Below are positions 15,933-24,087 of a stretch of DNA of 39,685 nucleotides, piece after piece (positions within the stretch are counted from its first letter, which is position 1; the number at the start of each line of letters is the position of its first letter). The notes beneath the pieces were generated by a model. It searched no databases and was not told where the DNA came from. It saw only the letters and a list, made by a program, of their open reading frames with translations. The DNA comes from CAIOSQ01 sp964434345. GTDB lineage: Bacteria > Pseudomonadota > Alphaproteobacteria > CACIAM-22H2. The position numbers and the translations under genes were made by a program. The stretch lies in NCBI GenBank assembly GCA_964434345.1, contig CAYSUY010000014.1:1-39685 (forward strand), written 5' to 3'.

Positions 15933-16765
15933 CCGCAGACATCATTCCCTTTCGCGAGGATGCGCCACCGCCGGCGCCAGCCGCGGTGCCGGAGAGCCTG
16001 ATCGTCGATCTGGGCGCGTATGAGGGGCCGCTCGACGTTCTCCTCGCGCTCGCCAAGGATCAGAAGATCGACCTCACCCGGCTGCCGATCCTCGCGCTGG
16101 CCGACCAGTATCTCGCCTTCGTCGAGACCGTGAAGCGGCAGCGGCTCGAGGTCGCGGCCGATTACCTCGTGATGGCTGCCTGGCTCGCCTATCTCAAGTC
16201 CAAGATGCTGCTGCCGGCGCCTCCCGAGACGCCGAAGGCGGAGCCGAGCGCGGCGGAGATGGCCGACGCGCTCGCCTTCCAGCTACGCCGGCTGGATGCG
16301 CTGCGCGGCGCCGGAGACCGTCTGATGGCGCTGCCGCAATTCGGCCGTCAGGTGTTCGGGCGCGGTGAGCCCGAAGGGCTTCGCATCGTCCGCAGACCCG
16401 TCTACGAAGCCACCTACTACGAGTTGCTGAAGGCCTATGGCGATCTCCATGGCCGACGGGAGGCGCGGGTCCTGACCATCGCAGCCACCGAGCTTCATTC
16501 GATGGACGCTGCCCTCGAGCGGCTGTCGGCGATGCTCGGCCGGATTCCCGAATGGACGACGCTGCAATCCTTCCTGCCGGCCGGATTGATGGCTGGCGTG
16601 GTGGGGCGGTCGGGCATCGCGGCGACCTTCGCGGCGACGCTCGAAATGGTGCGGACCGGACGCCTTCAGATGCGACAGGACCAGAGCTTCGGTCCGATCT
16701 ATGTCCGGCGCGCGCCCGAAGATCCGGTGACGACGCTGCCGGTTGGCGAGAGGCAGGAGCCATGA
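15929..16765 (+). CDS. scpA: segregation and condensation protein A
   Basis: A 278-residue kleisin subunit of the SMC-ScpAB condensin that compacts the chromosome and helps separate origins. The N-terminal signature LGAYEGPLDVLLALAKDQKIDL and AADYLVMAAWLAYLKSKMLLP are typical ScpA. The C-terminal winged-helix part that binds the SMC head is at about 190-260. The N-terminus has a short Pro-rich lead. The start overlaps the M50 stop and the end overlaps the scpB start by ATGA, as is usual for the ScpAB pair. smc itself is not in the window. Confidence 0.96.
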   Translation: MTADIIPFREDAPPPAPAAVPESLIVDLGAYEGPLDVLLALAKDQKIDLTRLPILALADQYLAFVETVKRQRLEVAADYLVMAAWLAYLKSKMLLPAPPETPKAEPSAAEMADALAFQLRRLDALRGAGDRLMALPQFGRQVFGRGEPEGLRIVRRPVYEATYYELLKAYGDLHGRREARVLTIAATELHSMDAALERLSAMLGRIPEWTTLQSFLPAGLMAGVVGRSGIAATFAATLEMVRTGRLQMRQDQSFGPIYVRRAPEDPVTTLPVGERQEP

Positions 16766-17634
16766 CGCAGGACAACGGCACGACGGAACCCGCCGACACG
16801 GGCATGCAGAAGCCCGTCCCGCAGGAAACGAGCGCGTCGTCCGCCGTCGCCGGGGAAGCCGCGCCGGAACCCGGCCTGCCGGAGCCTGCGGCCGAGGAAG
16901 CGCCCGGCACGGCGACGCAGAATGATCCGCCACCGCATGATGAAGTCGCCGCGGCGCAGAGCCGCGCCCAATTGCTGCGCCTGGTCGAGGCGCTGCTCTT
17001 TGCAGCGCCCGGCCTCGTGGAGATCAAGGAGATCGCACGTCGCCTCCCCGATGGGGCACCGGTGGACGAACTGGTACAGTTGCTCGAGGAGCGCTACGCG
17101 GGGCGCGGCGTGAACGTGGTCCGGATCGCGGGCAAGATCGGGTTGCGCACCGCGCCGGATCTGGCTGGCGCCCTCGCGATCGAAGTGCCGGTCGTTCGCA
17201 AGCTGAGCCGTGCGGCGATCGAGACCCTCGCCATCGTGGCCTATCAGCACGCCGACAAGAAGGCCGTCACGCGGGCCGAGATCGAAGAGATCCGCGGTGT
17301 CTCGATCTCGAAAGGCACGCTCGACCAGTTGATGGAGGCGGGCTGGATCAAGCCGCATGGCTATCGCGAGCACGTGCCCGGGCGGCCTGCGGAATGGATC
17401 ACGACCGAAGAGTTCCTCGTCCATTTCGGCCTGGACACCCTCGCGCAGTTGCCAGGTGTCGAGGAACTGCGCGCAGCCGGGCTTCTCGACCGTCGCCCGG
17501 GCGTCAGCCAGTACGGCGAACAGGGGGCGCTCGAATTGCCGCCCGAGATGGGTGAGCAGGCCGAGGCGGAGGAGGGGCCGGTGGTCGACGACGACGCCCC
17601 GCGTCCATCCGACGACACGCGCAGCCCGGCGTGA
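16762..17634 (+). CDS. scpB: segregation and condensation protein B
   Basis: A 290-residue ScpB, partner of ScpA in the SMC complex. The core, two winged-helix domains, spans about residues 70-240 (LLRLVEALLFAAPGLVEIKE; LSRAAIETLAIVAYQHADKKAVTRAEIEEIRGV; PGRPAEWITTEEFLVHFGL). There is an acidic, Ala/Pro-rich N-terminal extension of about 65 residues and an acidic tail of about 45. These make it longer than the Firmicute protein, but similar tails are common in alphaproteobacteria. The start overlaps the scpA stop and its own stop overlaps the murQ GTG. Confidence 0.96.
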   Translation: MTQDNGTTEPADTGMQKPVPQETSASSAVAGEAAPEPGLPEPAAEEAPGTATQNDPPPHDEVAAAQSRAQLLRLVEALLFAAPGLVEIKEIARRLPDGAPVDELVQLLEERYAGRGVNVVRIAGKIGLRTAPDLAGALAIEVPVVRKLSRAAIETLAIVAYQHADKKAVTRAEIEEIRGVSISKGTLDQLMEAGWIKPHGYREHVPGRPAEWITTEEFLVHFGLDTLAQLPGVEELRAAGLLDRRPGVSQYGEQGALELPPEMGEQAEAEEGPVVDDDAPRPSDDTRSPA

Positions 17635-18533
17635 GCGACTTGCGGTCTCCCGCGTCGACGGAAGGAGTTGACGAGGCCTTCGCCGGGATCGACGGCTGGC
17701 CCGCCGGACGGATCCTCGCCGGCCTGCTCGACCATCAGGCCCAGGCCATCGAGGCGGTGCGCCATGCTTTGCCGCAACTCGAGGCCGCTGTCGAAGACGC
17801 CGCCCCGCGTTTGGCCGCAGGTGGCCGGCTGATCTATGTCGGGGCGGGGACGTCGGGACGGCTCGGCACGCAGGATGGCGCCGAGCTCACCCCCACCTTC
17901 TCGTGGCCGCGAGAGCGCAGCGTGTTCCTGATGGCGGGCGGCGACGCGGCGTTCACGCGCTCCATCGAAGGCGCCGAAGACGACGCCGGCACGGGGGCGG
18001 CGCGCATGACGGCGCTCTCGCCCGTTCCAGCCGACGTGGTCATCGCGATCGCGGCCAGCGGCACGACCCCGTTCGCCATCGCCGCCGCGCGCGCGGCGCG
18101 CGAAGGCGGTGCGCTTGCGATCGGCATCGCCTGCAATCCGGACGCGCCGCTGTTCGCGGCCTGCGACCGGCATGTGCTTCTTGCGACCGGCCCGGAGGCG
18201 ATCGCAGGATCGACGCGGCTCAAGGCAGGAACAGCCCAGAAGGCCGCGCTCAATCTCCTGTCGACCACCCTGATGATCAGGCTCGGGCGCGTATATCGCG
18301 GCCTGATGGTCGAGATGCAGGCGAGCAACGAAAAGCTGCGGCGGCGGGCTTTGCGGATGCTGATGCGCATCGGCGACTGCGCGGAGGACGTGGCGCGCGC
18401 GGCGCTCGAGGCCAGCGGCGGCGACCTGAAATGCGCGATCCTCGTCGTGCTCGACGGCATCGATCCCGCGACTGCGGCGGCACGGCTCACCGCCGCCGGC
18501 GGCCGAGTGCGCGTGGCCCGCGGCGGCCGCTGA
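17631..18533 (+). CDS. murQ: N-acetylmuramic acid 6-phosphate etherase
   Basis: A 300-residue SIS-domain enzyme that cleaves the lactyl ether of MurNAc-6-phosphate to give GlcNAc-6-phosphate in peptidoglycan recycling. Motifs: GAGTSGRLGTQDGAELTPTF (sugar phosphate site and catalytic Glu85), SIEGAEDD (second catalytic Glu region, 113-116), VVIAIAASGTTPFAIAA and AGSTRLKAGTAQKAALNLLST. Full length for the family. The start is GTG at 17631, overlapping the scpB TGA. Together with NagZ in the same chain it covers two steps of one pathway. AnmK and the MurNAc uptake system are not in the window. It is convergent with pfkA, with only four bases between stops. Confidence 0.94.
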   Translation: MSDLRSPASTEGVDEAFAGIDGWPAGRILAGLLDHQAQAIEAVRHALPQLEAAVEDAAPRLAAGGRLIYVGAGTSGRLGTQDGAELTPTFSWPRERSVFLMAGGDAAFTRSIEGAEDDAGTGAARMTALSPVPADVVIAIAASGTTPFAIAAARAAREGGALAIGIACNPDAPLFAACDRHVLLATGPEAIAGSTRLKAGTAQKAALNLLSTTLMIRLGRVYRGLMVEMQASNEKLRRRALRMLMRIGDCAEDVARAALEASGGDLKCAILVVLDGIDPATAAARLTAAGGRVRVARGGR

Positions 18534-18537
18534 CGGC

Positions 18538-19584
18538 TCAGTCGCCGAGACAGATCCCGAGGCCGCGCGCGGTCGCGACCAGCGGTCCGTGGGGATCGAC
18601 GCTGCGGACCCGTCGCACCACTTTGTCGAGCGGAACGTCGATCACGCGGCGGTTCCACCATGCGACCATGCGGTCGAAACGCCCCTGCTTGACCAGTTCG
18701 ACCGCGTGGACGCCGAAGGCCGCGCCGAGAAGCCGGTCGCGCGGATCCGGAGAGCCGCCCCGCTGGACATGGCCGAGGACCGTCACGCGTGTCTCGGCGC
18801 CCGTGGCGTCGCCGATCATCGCGGCGACGTCATGCCCGACACCGCCATAGCGCCGTCGGCCCGCGGCGTCGGGCTGCAGGACCGGCGCGCCGTCCTCGCC
18901 CGCGACGGCCTCGGCGACGACGACGAGGGCGAAGTTGCGTCCCGCGCGGCGCACCGCCTCGATGTGACTGACGACGGAGGCCAACCGCCAGGGAATCTCG
19001 GGGATCAGCACAACATCGGCCCCGCCGGCGATGCCAGCGGCGATCGCGATATGCCCGGCATCTCGCCCCATCACCTCGAGGACCATGACGCGGCTGTGGC
19101 TGGCTGCCGTCGGCTGAAGCCGGTCGAGCGCCTCCGTCGCGGCCTGGACCGCCGTGGAGTGCCCGATGGCCGCTTCGGTGAGGGCGACGTCGTTGTCGAT
19201 CGTCTTCGGGATCCCGATGAGGGCAAACCCGCCACGGGCCGCAAGCCGACGGAGGATCGCGAGGCTGCCGTCGCCGCCGATGCCGATCAGCGCATCGAGC
19301 CCGAGGCCCCGCCAGCCGCGCAGGATCGCGGGCACGGCGTCCTCCTGGGCACCGCGATTGGTGGTTCCCAGTATCGTCCCGCCCTGGCGCAGCATCCATG
19401 TGTCGCAGCGTGCGGGCTCCAGCCGGGTCACCTCGGGCGGATCGACGGCAAGGCCCGACGTCCCGTTGCGGATGCCGAGCACCTCCCATCCGTCCTGGGC
19501 AGCACGGAGCGTCACGGCCCGGATGGTGGCGTTCAGGCCCGCGCAATCGCCGCCGCTGGTCAGGATGCCGATTCGCTTGCCCAT
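18538..19584 (-). CDS. pfkA: 6-phosphofructokinase, group III (Gly/Lys type)
   Basis: A 348-residue PfkA-family kinase for fructose-6-phosphate. N-terminal GILTSGGDCAGLNATIR, phosphoryl-donor motif GGDGS (103-107), catalytic GIPKTIDND (125-132) and EVMGRDAGHIA are all present. At the two diagnostic positions it has Gly106 (Gly104 in E. coli, the ATP-type residue) and Lys127 (Gly124 in E. coli, the residue seen in PPi-type enzymes). This mixed pair is known in group III enzymes, some shown to use ATP, so ATP is the likelier donor. AAAGAGG lies upstream of the ATG. Many alphaproteobacteria lack PfkA and use the Entner-Doudoroff route, so its presence is metabolically informative. Confidence 0.93.
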   Translation of the reverse strand: MGKRIGILTSGGDCAGLNATIRAVTLRAAQDGWEVLGIRNGTSGLAVDPPEVTRLEPARCDTWMLRQGGTILGTTNRGAQEDAVPAILRGWRGLGLDALIGIGGDGSLAILRRLAARGGFALIGIPKTIDNDVALTEAAIGHSTAVQAATEALDRLQPTAASHSRVMVLEVMGRDAGHIAIAAGIAGGADVVLIPEIPWRLASVVSHIEAVRRAGRNFALVVVAEAVAGEDGAPVLQPDAAGRRRYGGVGHDVAAMIGDATGAETRVTVLGHVQRGGSPDPRDRLLGAAFGVHAVELVKQGRFDRMVAWWNRRVIDVPLDKVVRRVRSVDPHGPLVATARGLGICLGD

Positions 19585-19656
19585 CTCGTCGCCTCTTTCC
19601 GGTCGATCCCGCGTTGCGCGTCCTGCCCAAAGGGCCTAGCGTCCGCGTCCGTCACC

Positions 19657-20787
19657 ATGGCCGATATCACAGCACGGCGAAACGCCGCATCGGAAGCCGC
19701 CCTCGCGATCGACCACGTGTCGCATCGCTTCGGTGATCTGCATGTGCTCGCCGATGTGTCCGTGCATGTCGACCGCGGCGAACTCGTCTGCCTGGTCGGG
19801 CCTTCGGGATGCGGCAAGACGACCTTGCTGCGTCTGGCCGCCGGGCTGGAGGACGTGCAGGCGGGATCGATCTCGATCGCCGGGCAGCGCGTCGCGGGCG
19901 AGGGCTCTGCCTTGCCCGCCGAGGCGCGCGGGATCGGCTTCGTGTTCCAGGACTATGCGTTGTTTCCACATCTCGATGTCGCCACGAACGTGTCCTTCGG
20001 ACTTGCGGGTCGCGATCTCCAGTCGCGCGCGGGCCGCGTGGCCGAGATGCTCCGGCAGGTCGGGATGCCCGATCATGGAGGGGCGTTCCCCCATGAACTG
20101 TCAGGCGGTCAGCAGCAGCGCGTCGCGCTCGCCCGCGCCCTGGCACCCGAGCCGCGCGTCCTGCTGCTCGACGAACCGTTCTCCGGCCTCGATGTCAGGC
20201 TGCGCGAGCGGATCCGCGACGACACGCTCCATGTCCTCAAGCGCAGCGGTGCTGCCACGCTCATGGTCACCCATGATCCTGAAGAGGCGATGTTCATGGC
20301 CGATCGCCTGATCGTCCTGAACAAGGGGCGCATCGAACAGGATGGTCCGCCGGAGGAGATCTACGCCCGCCCCGCGAGCGCCTTCGTGGCGACCATGTTT
20401 GGTCAGGCGAACGAGGTGCGTGGCCATGTACGCGCAGGTCGCGTCGACACGCCGTTCGGACCAGTCGTCGCGCCGGACGGCTTGGGTGAGGGGGCCTCGG
20501 TGCAGGTGCTCGTCCGTCCCGAGGCGCTGCGTCTGGCGGATGCCGGCGACGATCCCGTCTGCCCGGCGCGGGTCATCGCCGCGCGCCTGCTCGGGCGGAG
20601 TTCCTGGGTGCATCTGTGCCTCGGGCCGGACGCGTCCGAACCGGTGGGCACTTCGGAGACCGAGGACGGCCATCGCCACGTCCATGCCCGCGTTCCCGGC
20701 CGGTTCCTGCCGCCCGAGGGCAGCATCCTGAGCGTCGAGATCGATCCGTCCCAGGTCTTCATCTTTCCCGACCGAGACATTAGATGA
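19657..20787 (+). CDS. ABC transporter ATP-binding protein (FbpC/PotA-like), orphan
   Basis: A 376-residue ATPase of the iron/spermidine/putrescine importer class. Walker A GPSGCGKTTLL, Q-loop FVFQDYALFPHLDV, signature LSGGQQQRVALARAL, Walker B VLLLDEPFSGLD and the switch His in VTHDPEEAM are intact. A C-terminal TOBE-like domain (about 245-370) includes VLVRPEALRLAD. No permease or binding-protein gene is adjacent, so its partners are encoded elsewhere and the substrate is unknown; ferric iron is a guess from similarity. The ATG at 19657 starts just before the ABC fold; a longer upstream frame is antisense to pfkA and was discarded. Confidence 0.9.
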   Translation: MADITARRNAASEAALAIDHVSHRFGDLHVLADVSVHVDRGELVCLVGPSGCGKTTLLRLAAGLEDVQAGSISIAGQRVAGEGSALPAEARGIGFVFQDYALFPHLDVATNVSFGLAGRDLQSRAGRVAEMLRQVGMPDHGGAFPHELSGGQQQRVALARALAPEPRVLLLDEPFSGLDVRLRERIRDDTLHVLKRSGAATLMVTHDPEEAMFMADRLIVLNKGRIEQDGPPEEIYARPASAFVATMFGQANEVRGHVRAGRVDTPFGPVVAPDGLGEGASVQVLVRPEALRLADAGDDPVCPARVIAARLLGRSSWVHLCLGPDASEPVGTSETEDGHRHVHARVPGRFLPPEGSILSVEIDPSQVFIFPDRDIR

Positions 20788-20879
20788 GGGGTCACGCGCG
20801 GGTTGAACCGTCGTGCTCGATCTGAGACATTGCGTGCCTGTTTCCGGCAGGGCGCCAAGGGCATAGGGAGACGTCATTC

Positions 20880-21116
20880 ATGGGTAGCTTCAGCATCTGG
20901 CATTGGCTCGTGGTGCTTGTGATCGTGCTGCTGCTGTTCGGCGCGGGCAAGATCCCCAAGTTGATGGGCGACATGGCCAAGGGCGTCACGGCCTTCAAGA
21001 AGGGCCTGAAGGACGGCGAGGAGGAACCGGCGAAGCCGGCCACCGAGACCACCGCCCAGGTCACCGAGCAGCAACCGGCCGCCGGCGACGCCGCCAAGAA
21101 GGAAGCGAAGGCCTGA
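20880..21116 (+). CDS. tatA: Sec-independent protein translocase subunit TatA
   Basis: A 78-residue TatA that forms the folded-protein conduit. It has an N-terminal transmembrane helix (about 5-20, SIWHWLVVLVIVLLLFG), the FGAGKIPKLMGD hinge, an amphipathic helix (MAKGVTAFKKGLKDGEEEP) and a short charged tail. GGGAGA lies upstream of the ATG. First of a tatABC unit (gaps of 40 and 27 bases). Confidence 0.97.
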   Translation: MGSFSIWHWLVVLVIVLLLFGAGKIPKLMGDMAKGVTAFKKGLKDGEEEPAKPATETTAQVTEQQPAAGDAAKKEAKA

Positions 21117-21156
21117 CCGCGGAGCGGGGCAGCGCACGCTGGGTCGTGGCGGGACC

Positions 21157-21645
21157 ATGTTCGACTGGAACGAATTGCTGATCATCGGTGCCGCGGCGCT
21201 GATCTTCATCGGCCCGAAGGAACTTCCGGGGACCTTGCGGACGATGGGGAAATTCGTCGCCAAGGCCCGTGGAATGGCGCGCGATTTCCAGACCAATGTC
21301 GACGACATGGTCCGCGAGGCCGAACTGGACGAGGTCAAGAAACAGGTCCAGAAGCTCGAATACGGCGGCTTCGAGCAGATGATCCAGAACACGGTCGACC
21401 CGAAGGGCAAGATCCAGGACGCGTTGCGGGCGCCTGACCTCTCCGCGCCTGACCTCTCCGCGGCTGACCTCTCCGCGCGGGCCACGCCGCCGTCGACGAC
21501 GCAGGCCGTGTCCTCCACCGCTGGAGCCTCCCCGAGCACCGCCGTGGCGGCCGCCACGGATGCGGCCCGACCGGCTCCGGCAGGGGCGGTCGCGCCGCCG
21601 CCGCCCGTATCGGGCGGCGACAAGCCACCTGCCTCACCGGCATGA
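21157..21645 (+). CDS. tatB: Sec-independent protein translocase subunit TatB
   Basis: A 162-residue TatB that, with TatC, recognises twin-arginine signal peptides. The N-terminus MFDWNELLIIGAAALIFIGPKELP carries the conserved Glu in the membrane helix and the GPKELP hinge. It is followed by a long amphipathic helix (LRTMGKFVAKARGMARDFQ). The tail is low complexity, with a triplicated APDLS unit near residues 92-106 followed by an Ala/Pro-rich end. The tail is not expected to be essential. Confidence 0.96.
   Translation: MFDWNELLIIGAAALIFIGPKELPGTLRTMGKFVAKARGMARDFQTNVDDMVREAELDEVKKQVQKLEYGGFEQMIQNTVDPKGKIQDALRAPDLSAPDLSAADLSARATPPSTTQAVSSTAGASPSTAVAAATDAARPAPAGAVAPPPPVSGGDKPPASPA
21430..21474 (+). 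repeat. 15-bp tandem repeat, 3 copies, within tatB
   Basis: Units at 21430-21444 and 21445-21459 are identical (GCGCCTGACCTCTCC), and 21460-21474 differs by one base. They encode APDLS, APDLS, AADLS in the TatB tail. In-frame slippage would change copy number without harming the reading frame. Confidence 0.9.
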
Positions 21646-21672
21646 ACCGTTTCTTCGTGACCTGAACGCGCC

Positions 21673-22614
21673 ATGGCGACGACGACCGAAGACGACCTCG
21701 AGGGCCCGCCCGGCGACAAGAAGATGCCGCTGCTCGATCACCTGATCGAGCTGCGACAGCGTCTCATCTGGTCGGCGCTCGCGTTCTTCGTGGCGTTCAT
21801 CGTCTGCTACGTCTTCCACAAGCAGATCTTCACCATTCTCGTGGCGCCGATGAACACGCTGCCGAACCCGGAAGGTCGGCGTATGATCTTCACGGCGCCG
21901 ACAGAGGCCTTCTTCACCTACGTGAAGGTGGCGATGTGGGGCGCGCTCTGCGTGTCCTTCCCGATCGTCGCTGGACAACTCTGGAAATTCGTCGCGCCAG
22001 GCCTTTACCAGAACGAGAAGAACGCGTTCCTCCCGTTCCTGATCGCGACGCCCTTCATGTTCGCGCTGGGCGCGGCCTTCCTGTATTTCCTGATCCTGCC
22101 CTACGGTCTGCAGTTCTTTGCCAGCTTCGAGATTCCGCGCGACGCGGGCGGCGGCGCCGTACCGATCCAGTTCGAAGCCAAGATGAACGAGTATCTCTCG
22201 TTCGTGATGGCCTTGATCCTGGCGTTCGGGATCAGCTTCGAGCTGCCGGTCCTGCTGGTTCTGCTATGCCGCGTCGGGCTGGTCCATTCCAGCCAGCTCG
22301 CGGAAAAGAGACGCTACGCCATCGTGGCGCTCGTCACCTTTGCCGCCATCGTGACGCCACCCGACGTGTTCAGCCAGCTCGCGCTCGCGATACCGATGTA
22401 CGGGCTCTACGAATTGTCGATCGTGATCGCGCGCATGATCGAGAAGAACCGTCGCGAGGACGAGGACGAAGACGAGGCGCCGGCGGCATCGACGGAGGCC
22501 GGCGCAGGCGCAGGCGCGGGAGCGGGCGCCAACCCGGCGACGGCGGCTCCGGCGCGCACCGCCGCGGCCACGCCGCAAATCGTCGACGAGAACGATTTCA
22601 ACCTCGCACGCTGA
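21673..22614 (+). CDS. tatC: Sec-independent protein translocase subunit TatC
   Basis: A 313-residue six-helix TatC, the core receptor for twin-arginine signals. N-terminal MPLLDHLIELRQRLIWS (signal-peptide site with the LRxR-type motif), FTAPTEAFFTYVKVAMWGAL with the conserved Glu, and FRVGLVHSSQLAEKRRY-like region (LCRVGLVHSSQLAEKRRY) followed by TPPDVFSQLALAIPMYGLYE are diagnostic. The C-terminus is extended by an acidic block (EDEDEDEAP) and Gly-Ala dipeptide repeats, absent from E. coli TatC. A 198-base spacer separates it from serS. Confidence 0.97.
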   Translation: MATTTEDDLEGPPGDKKMPLLDHLIELRQRLIWSALAFFVAFIVCYVFHKQIFTILVAPMNTLPNPEGRRMIFTAPTEAFFTYVKVAMWGALCVSFPIVAGQLWKFVAPGLYQNEKNAFLPFLIATPFMFALGAAFLYFLILPYGLQFFASFEIPRDAGGGAVPIQFEAKMNEYLSFVMALILAFGISFELPVLLVLLCRVGLVHSSQLAEKRRYAIVALVTFAAIVTPPDVFSQLALAIPMYGLYELSIVIARMIEKNRREDEDEDEAPAASTEAGAGAGAGAGANPATAAPARTAAATPQIVDENDFNLAR

Positions 22615-22753
22615 CATGGCCGGGCCGCGGCCATCTGCGTCGCGCGTCATCCGCTCCGACAGACGCGCCGACCATGCTCCGGGCTCCTGTGCCCTGTGTT
22701 GATCCGCGATCGCGGCGATTGCGCCTCTGCGCGATCGCGCTTCGGGCGCTTTC

Positions 22754-22783
22754 TGGACAGGCGAGTCATGCGACACGTATAAG
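22754..22783 (+). promoter_or_regulatory. candidate promoter for serS-surE-pcm-nlpD-like unit
   Basis: TGGACA (22754-22759) and TATAAG (22778-22783) with an 18-base spacer. The predicted start lies near 22790, about 23 bases before the serS ATG. It sits at the end of the 198-base spacer after tatC, which otherwise holds only GC-rich inverted repeats such as ATGGCC/GGCCAT near 22616-22634. Confidence 0.5.
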
Positions 22784-22812
22784 CGGGCGGTTCACCGGCA
22801 CGGACGAGTCCC

Positions 22813-24087
22813 ATGCACGACATCAAGGCGATACGCGACGAACCTTCTGTCTTCGACGCCGGTCTGGCCCGGCGGGGCCTTGAGCCGGCGTCTGCCACAC
22901 TGCTGGCTATCGATCAGTCGCGTCGCGAGTCGCAGATGCGGCGTGACCAGTTGCTGGCCCGGCGCAACGCGGCGTCAAAGGAAGTCGGTCAGGCGAAGGC
23001 CCAGAAGCGCGACGCCGACGCGCAGGCGTTGATGGCGGAGGTCGCGCGGCTCAAGGACGAGATCGCTGCCGCGGAGACAGCGGAGACCGACGCTGCGCGG
23101 CGCCTCGACGAGGCGCTGGCCGTGATCCCCAACATCCCCGCGTCCGATGTTCCGGATGGCGCGGACGAAACCGGCAATCGCGAGATGCGCCGCTGGGGCG
23201 AGCCGCGCATATTCGATTTCGCGCCGCGCGAGCATTACCAGCTCGGCGAAGCGCTGGGGCTCATGGATTTCGAGCGTGCCTCGCGCCTGTCCGGCGCGCG
23301 CTTCACCGTGCTCAAGGGGGCGCTTGCGCGCATGGAGCGCGCTCTCGCGCAGTTCATGCTCGACCTCCATACGCAGACGTTCGGCTATACCGAAGTCAGC
23401 CCGCCGATGCTCGTGCGCGATCAGGCGGCGTTCGGAACCGGAAACCTGCCGAAATTCTCCGAGGACTTGTTCCGAACCTCGAACGGGTATTGGCTGATCC
23501 CGACCGCGGAAGTGCCGCTCACCAATCTCGTCGCGGGCGAGATCGTCGACGAACCGGGTTTGCCGCATCGCTACACCGCGCATAGCGCGTGCTTCCGCTC
23601 GGAAGCAGGGGCCTCCGGGCGCGACACACGCGGCATGCTGCGCCAGCACCAGTTCTACAAGGTCGAACTGGTCTCGGTGACGACCCCCGAACAATCGGAG
23701 GCGGAGCACGAGCGTATGACCGCGGCGGCGGAGGACGTGCTCAAGCGCCTCGAACTGCCATATCGCGTGATGCTGCTCTGCACGGGCGACATGGGCTTCG
23801 CGTCGCGCAAGACCTATGACATCGAGGTCTGGCTGCCGGGTCAGAACGCCTACCGCGAAATCTCGTCCTGCTCGAATTGCGGCGATTTCCAGGCCCGGCG
23901 CATGAACGCCCGCTGCCGCAAGCCGGGCGAGAAGGGTGCACGTTTCGTCCATACGCTCAACGGCTCGGGCATCGCGGTCGGCCGCGCGCTGATCGCGGTG
24001 CTCGAGAACAACCAGGACGAAGCGGGCCGGATCACGGTCCCCAAGGCGCTACGCCCCTACATGAATGGGCTGGAGATGATCGGATGA
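22813..24087 (+). CDS. serS: serine--tRNA ligase
   Basis: A 424-residue class II synthetase that charges tRNA-Ser (and tRNA-Sec if present). The N-terminal antiparallel coiled coil at about 30-105 binds the long variable arm. Motif 2 is FRSEAGASGRDTRGMLRQHQF and motif 3 is NGSGIAVGRALIAVLENNQ. TAEVPLTNLVAGE and SCSNCGDFQARR are also family signatures. Length is normal. Its stop overlaps the surE start (ATGA). Confidence 0.98.
   Translation: MHDIKAIRDEPSVFDAGLARRGLEPASATLLAIDQSRRESQMRRDQLLARRNAASKEVGQAKAQKRDADAQALMAEVARLKDEIAAAETAETDAARRLDEALAVIPNIPASDVPDGADETGNREMRRWGEPRIFDFAPREHYQLGEALGLMDFERASRLSGARFTVLKGALARMERALAQFMLDLHTQTFGYTEVSPPMLVRDQAAFGTGNLPKFSEDLFRTSNGYWLIPTAEVPLTNLVAGEIVDEPGLPHRYTAHSACFRSEAGASGRDTRGMLRQHQFYKVELVSVTTPEQSEAEHERMTAAAEDVLKRLELPYRVMLLCTGDMGFASRKTYDIEVWLPGQNAYREISSCSNCGDFQARRMNARCRKPGEKGARFVHTLNGSGIAVGRALIAVLENNQDEAGRITVPKALRPYMNGLEMIG

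Noticed and set aside
18589..19656. Upstream extension of the ABC ATPase to 732 codons.
   Set aside because: The added 356 codons are antisense to pfkA; the ABC fold starts a few residues after the ATG at 19657.
21430..21474. The three 15-bp units as a CRISPR or regulatory array.
   Set aside because: They are adjacent, without spacers, in frame inside the TatB tail.
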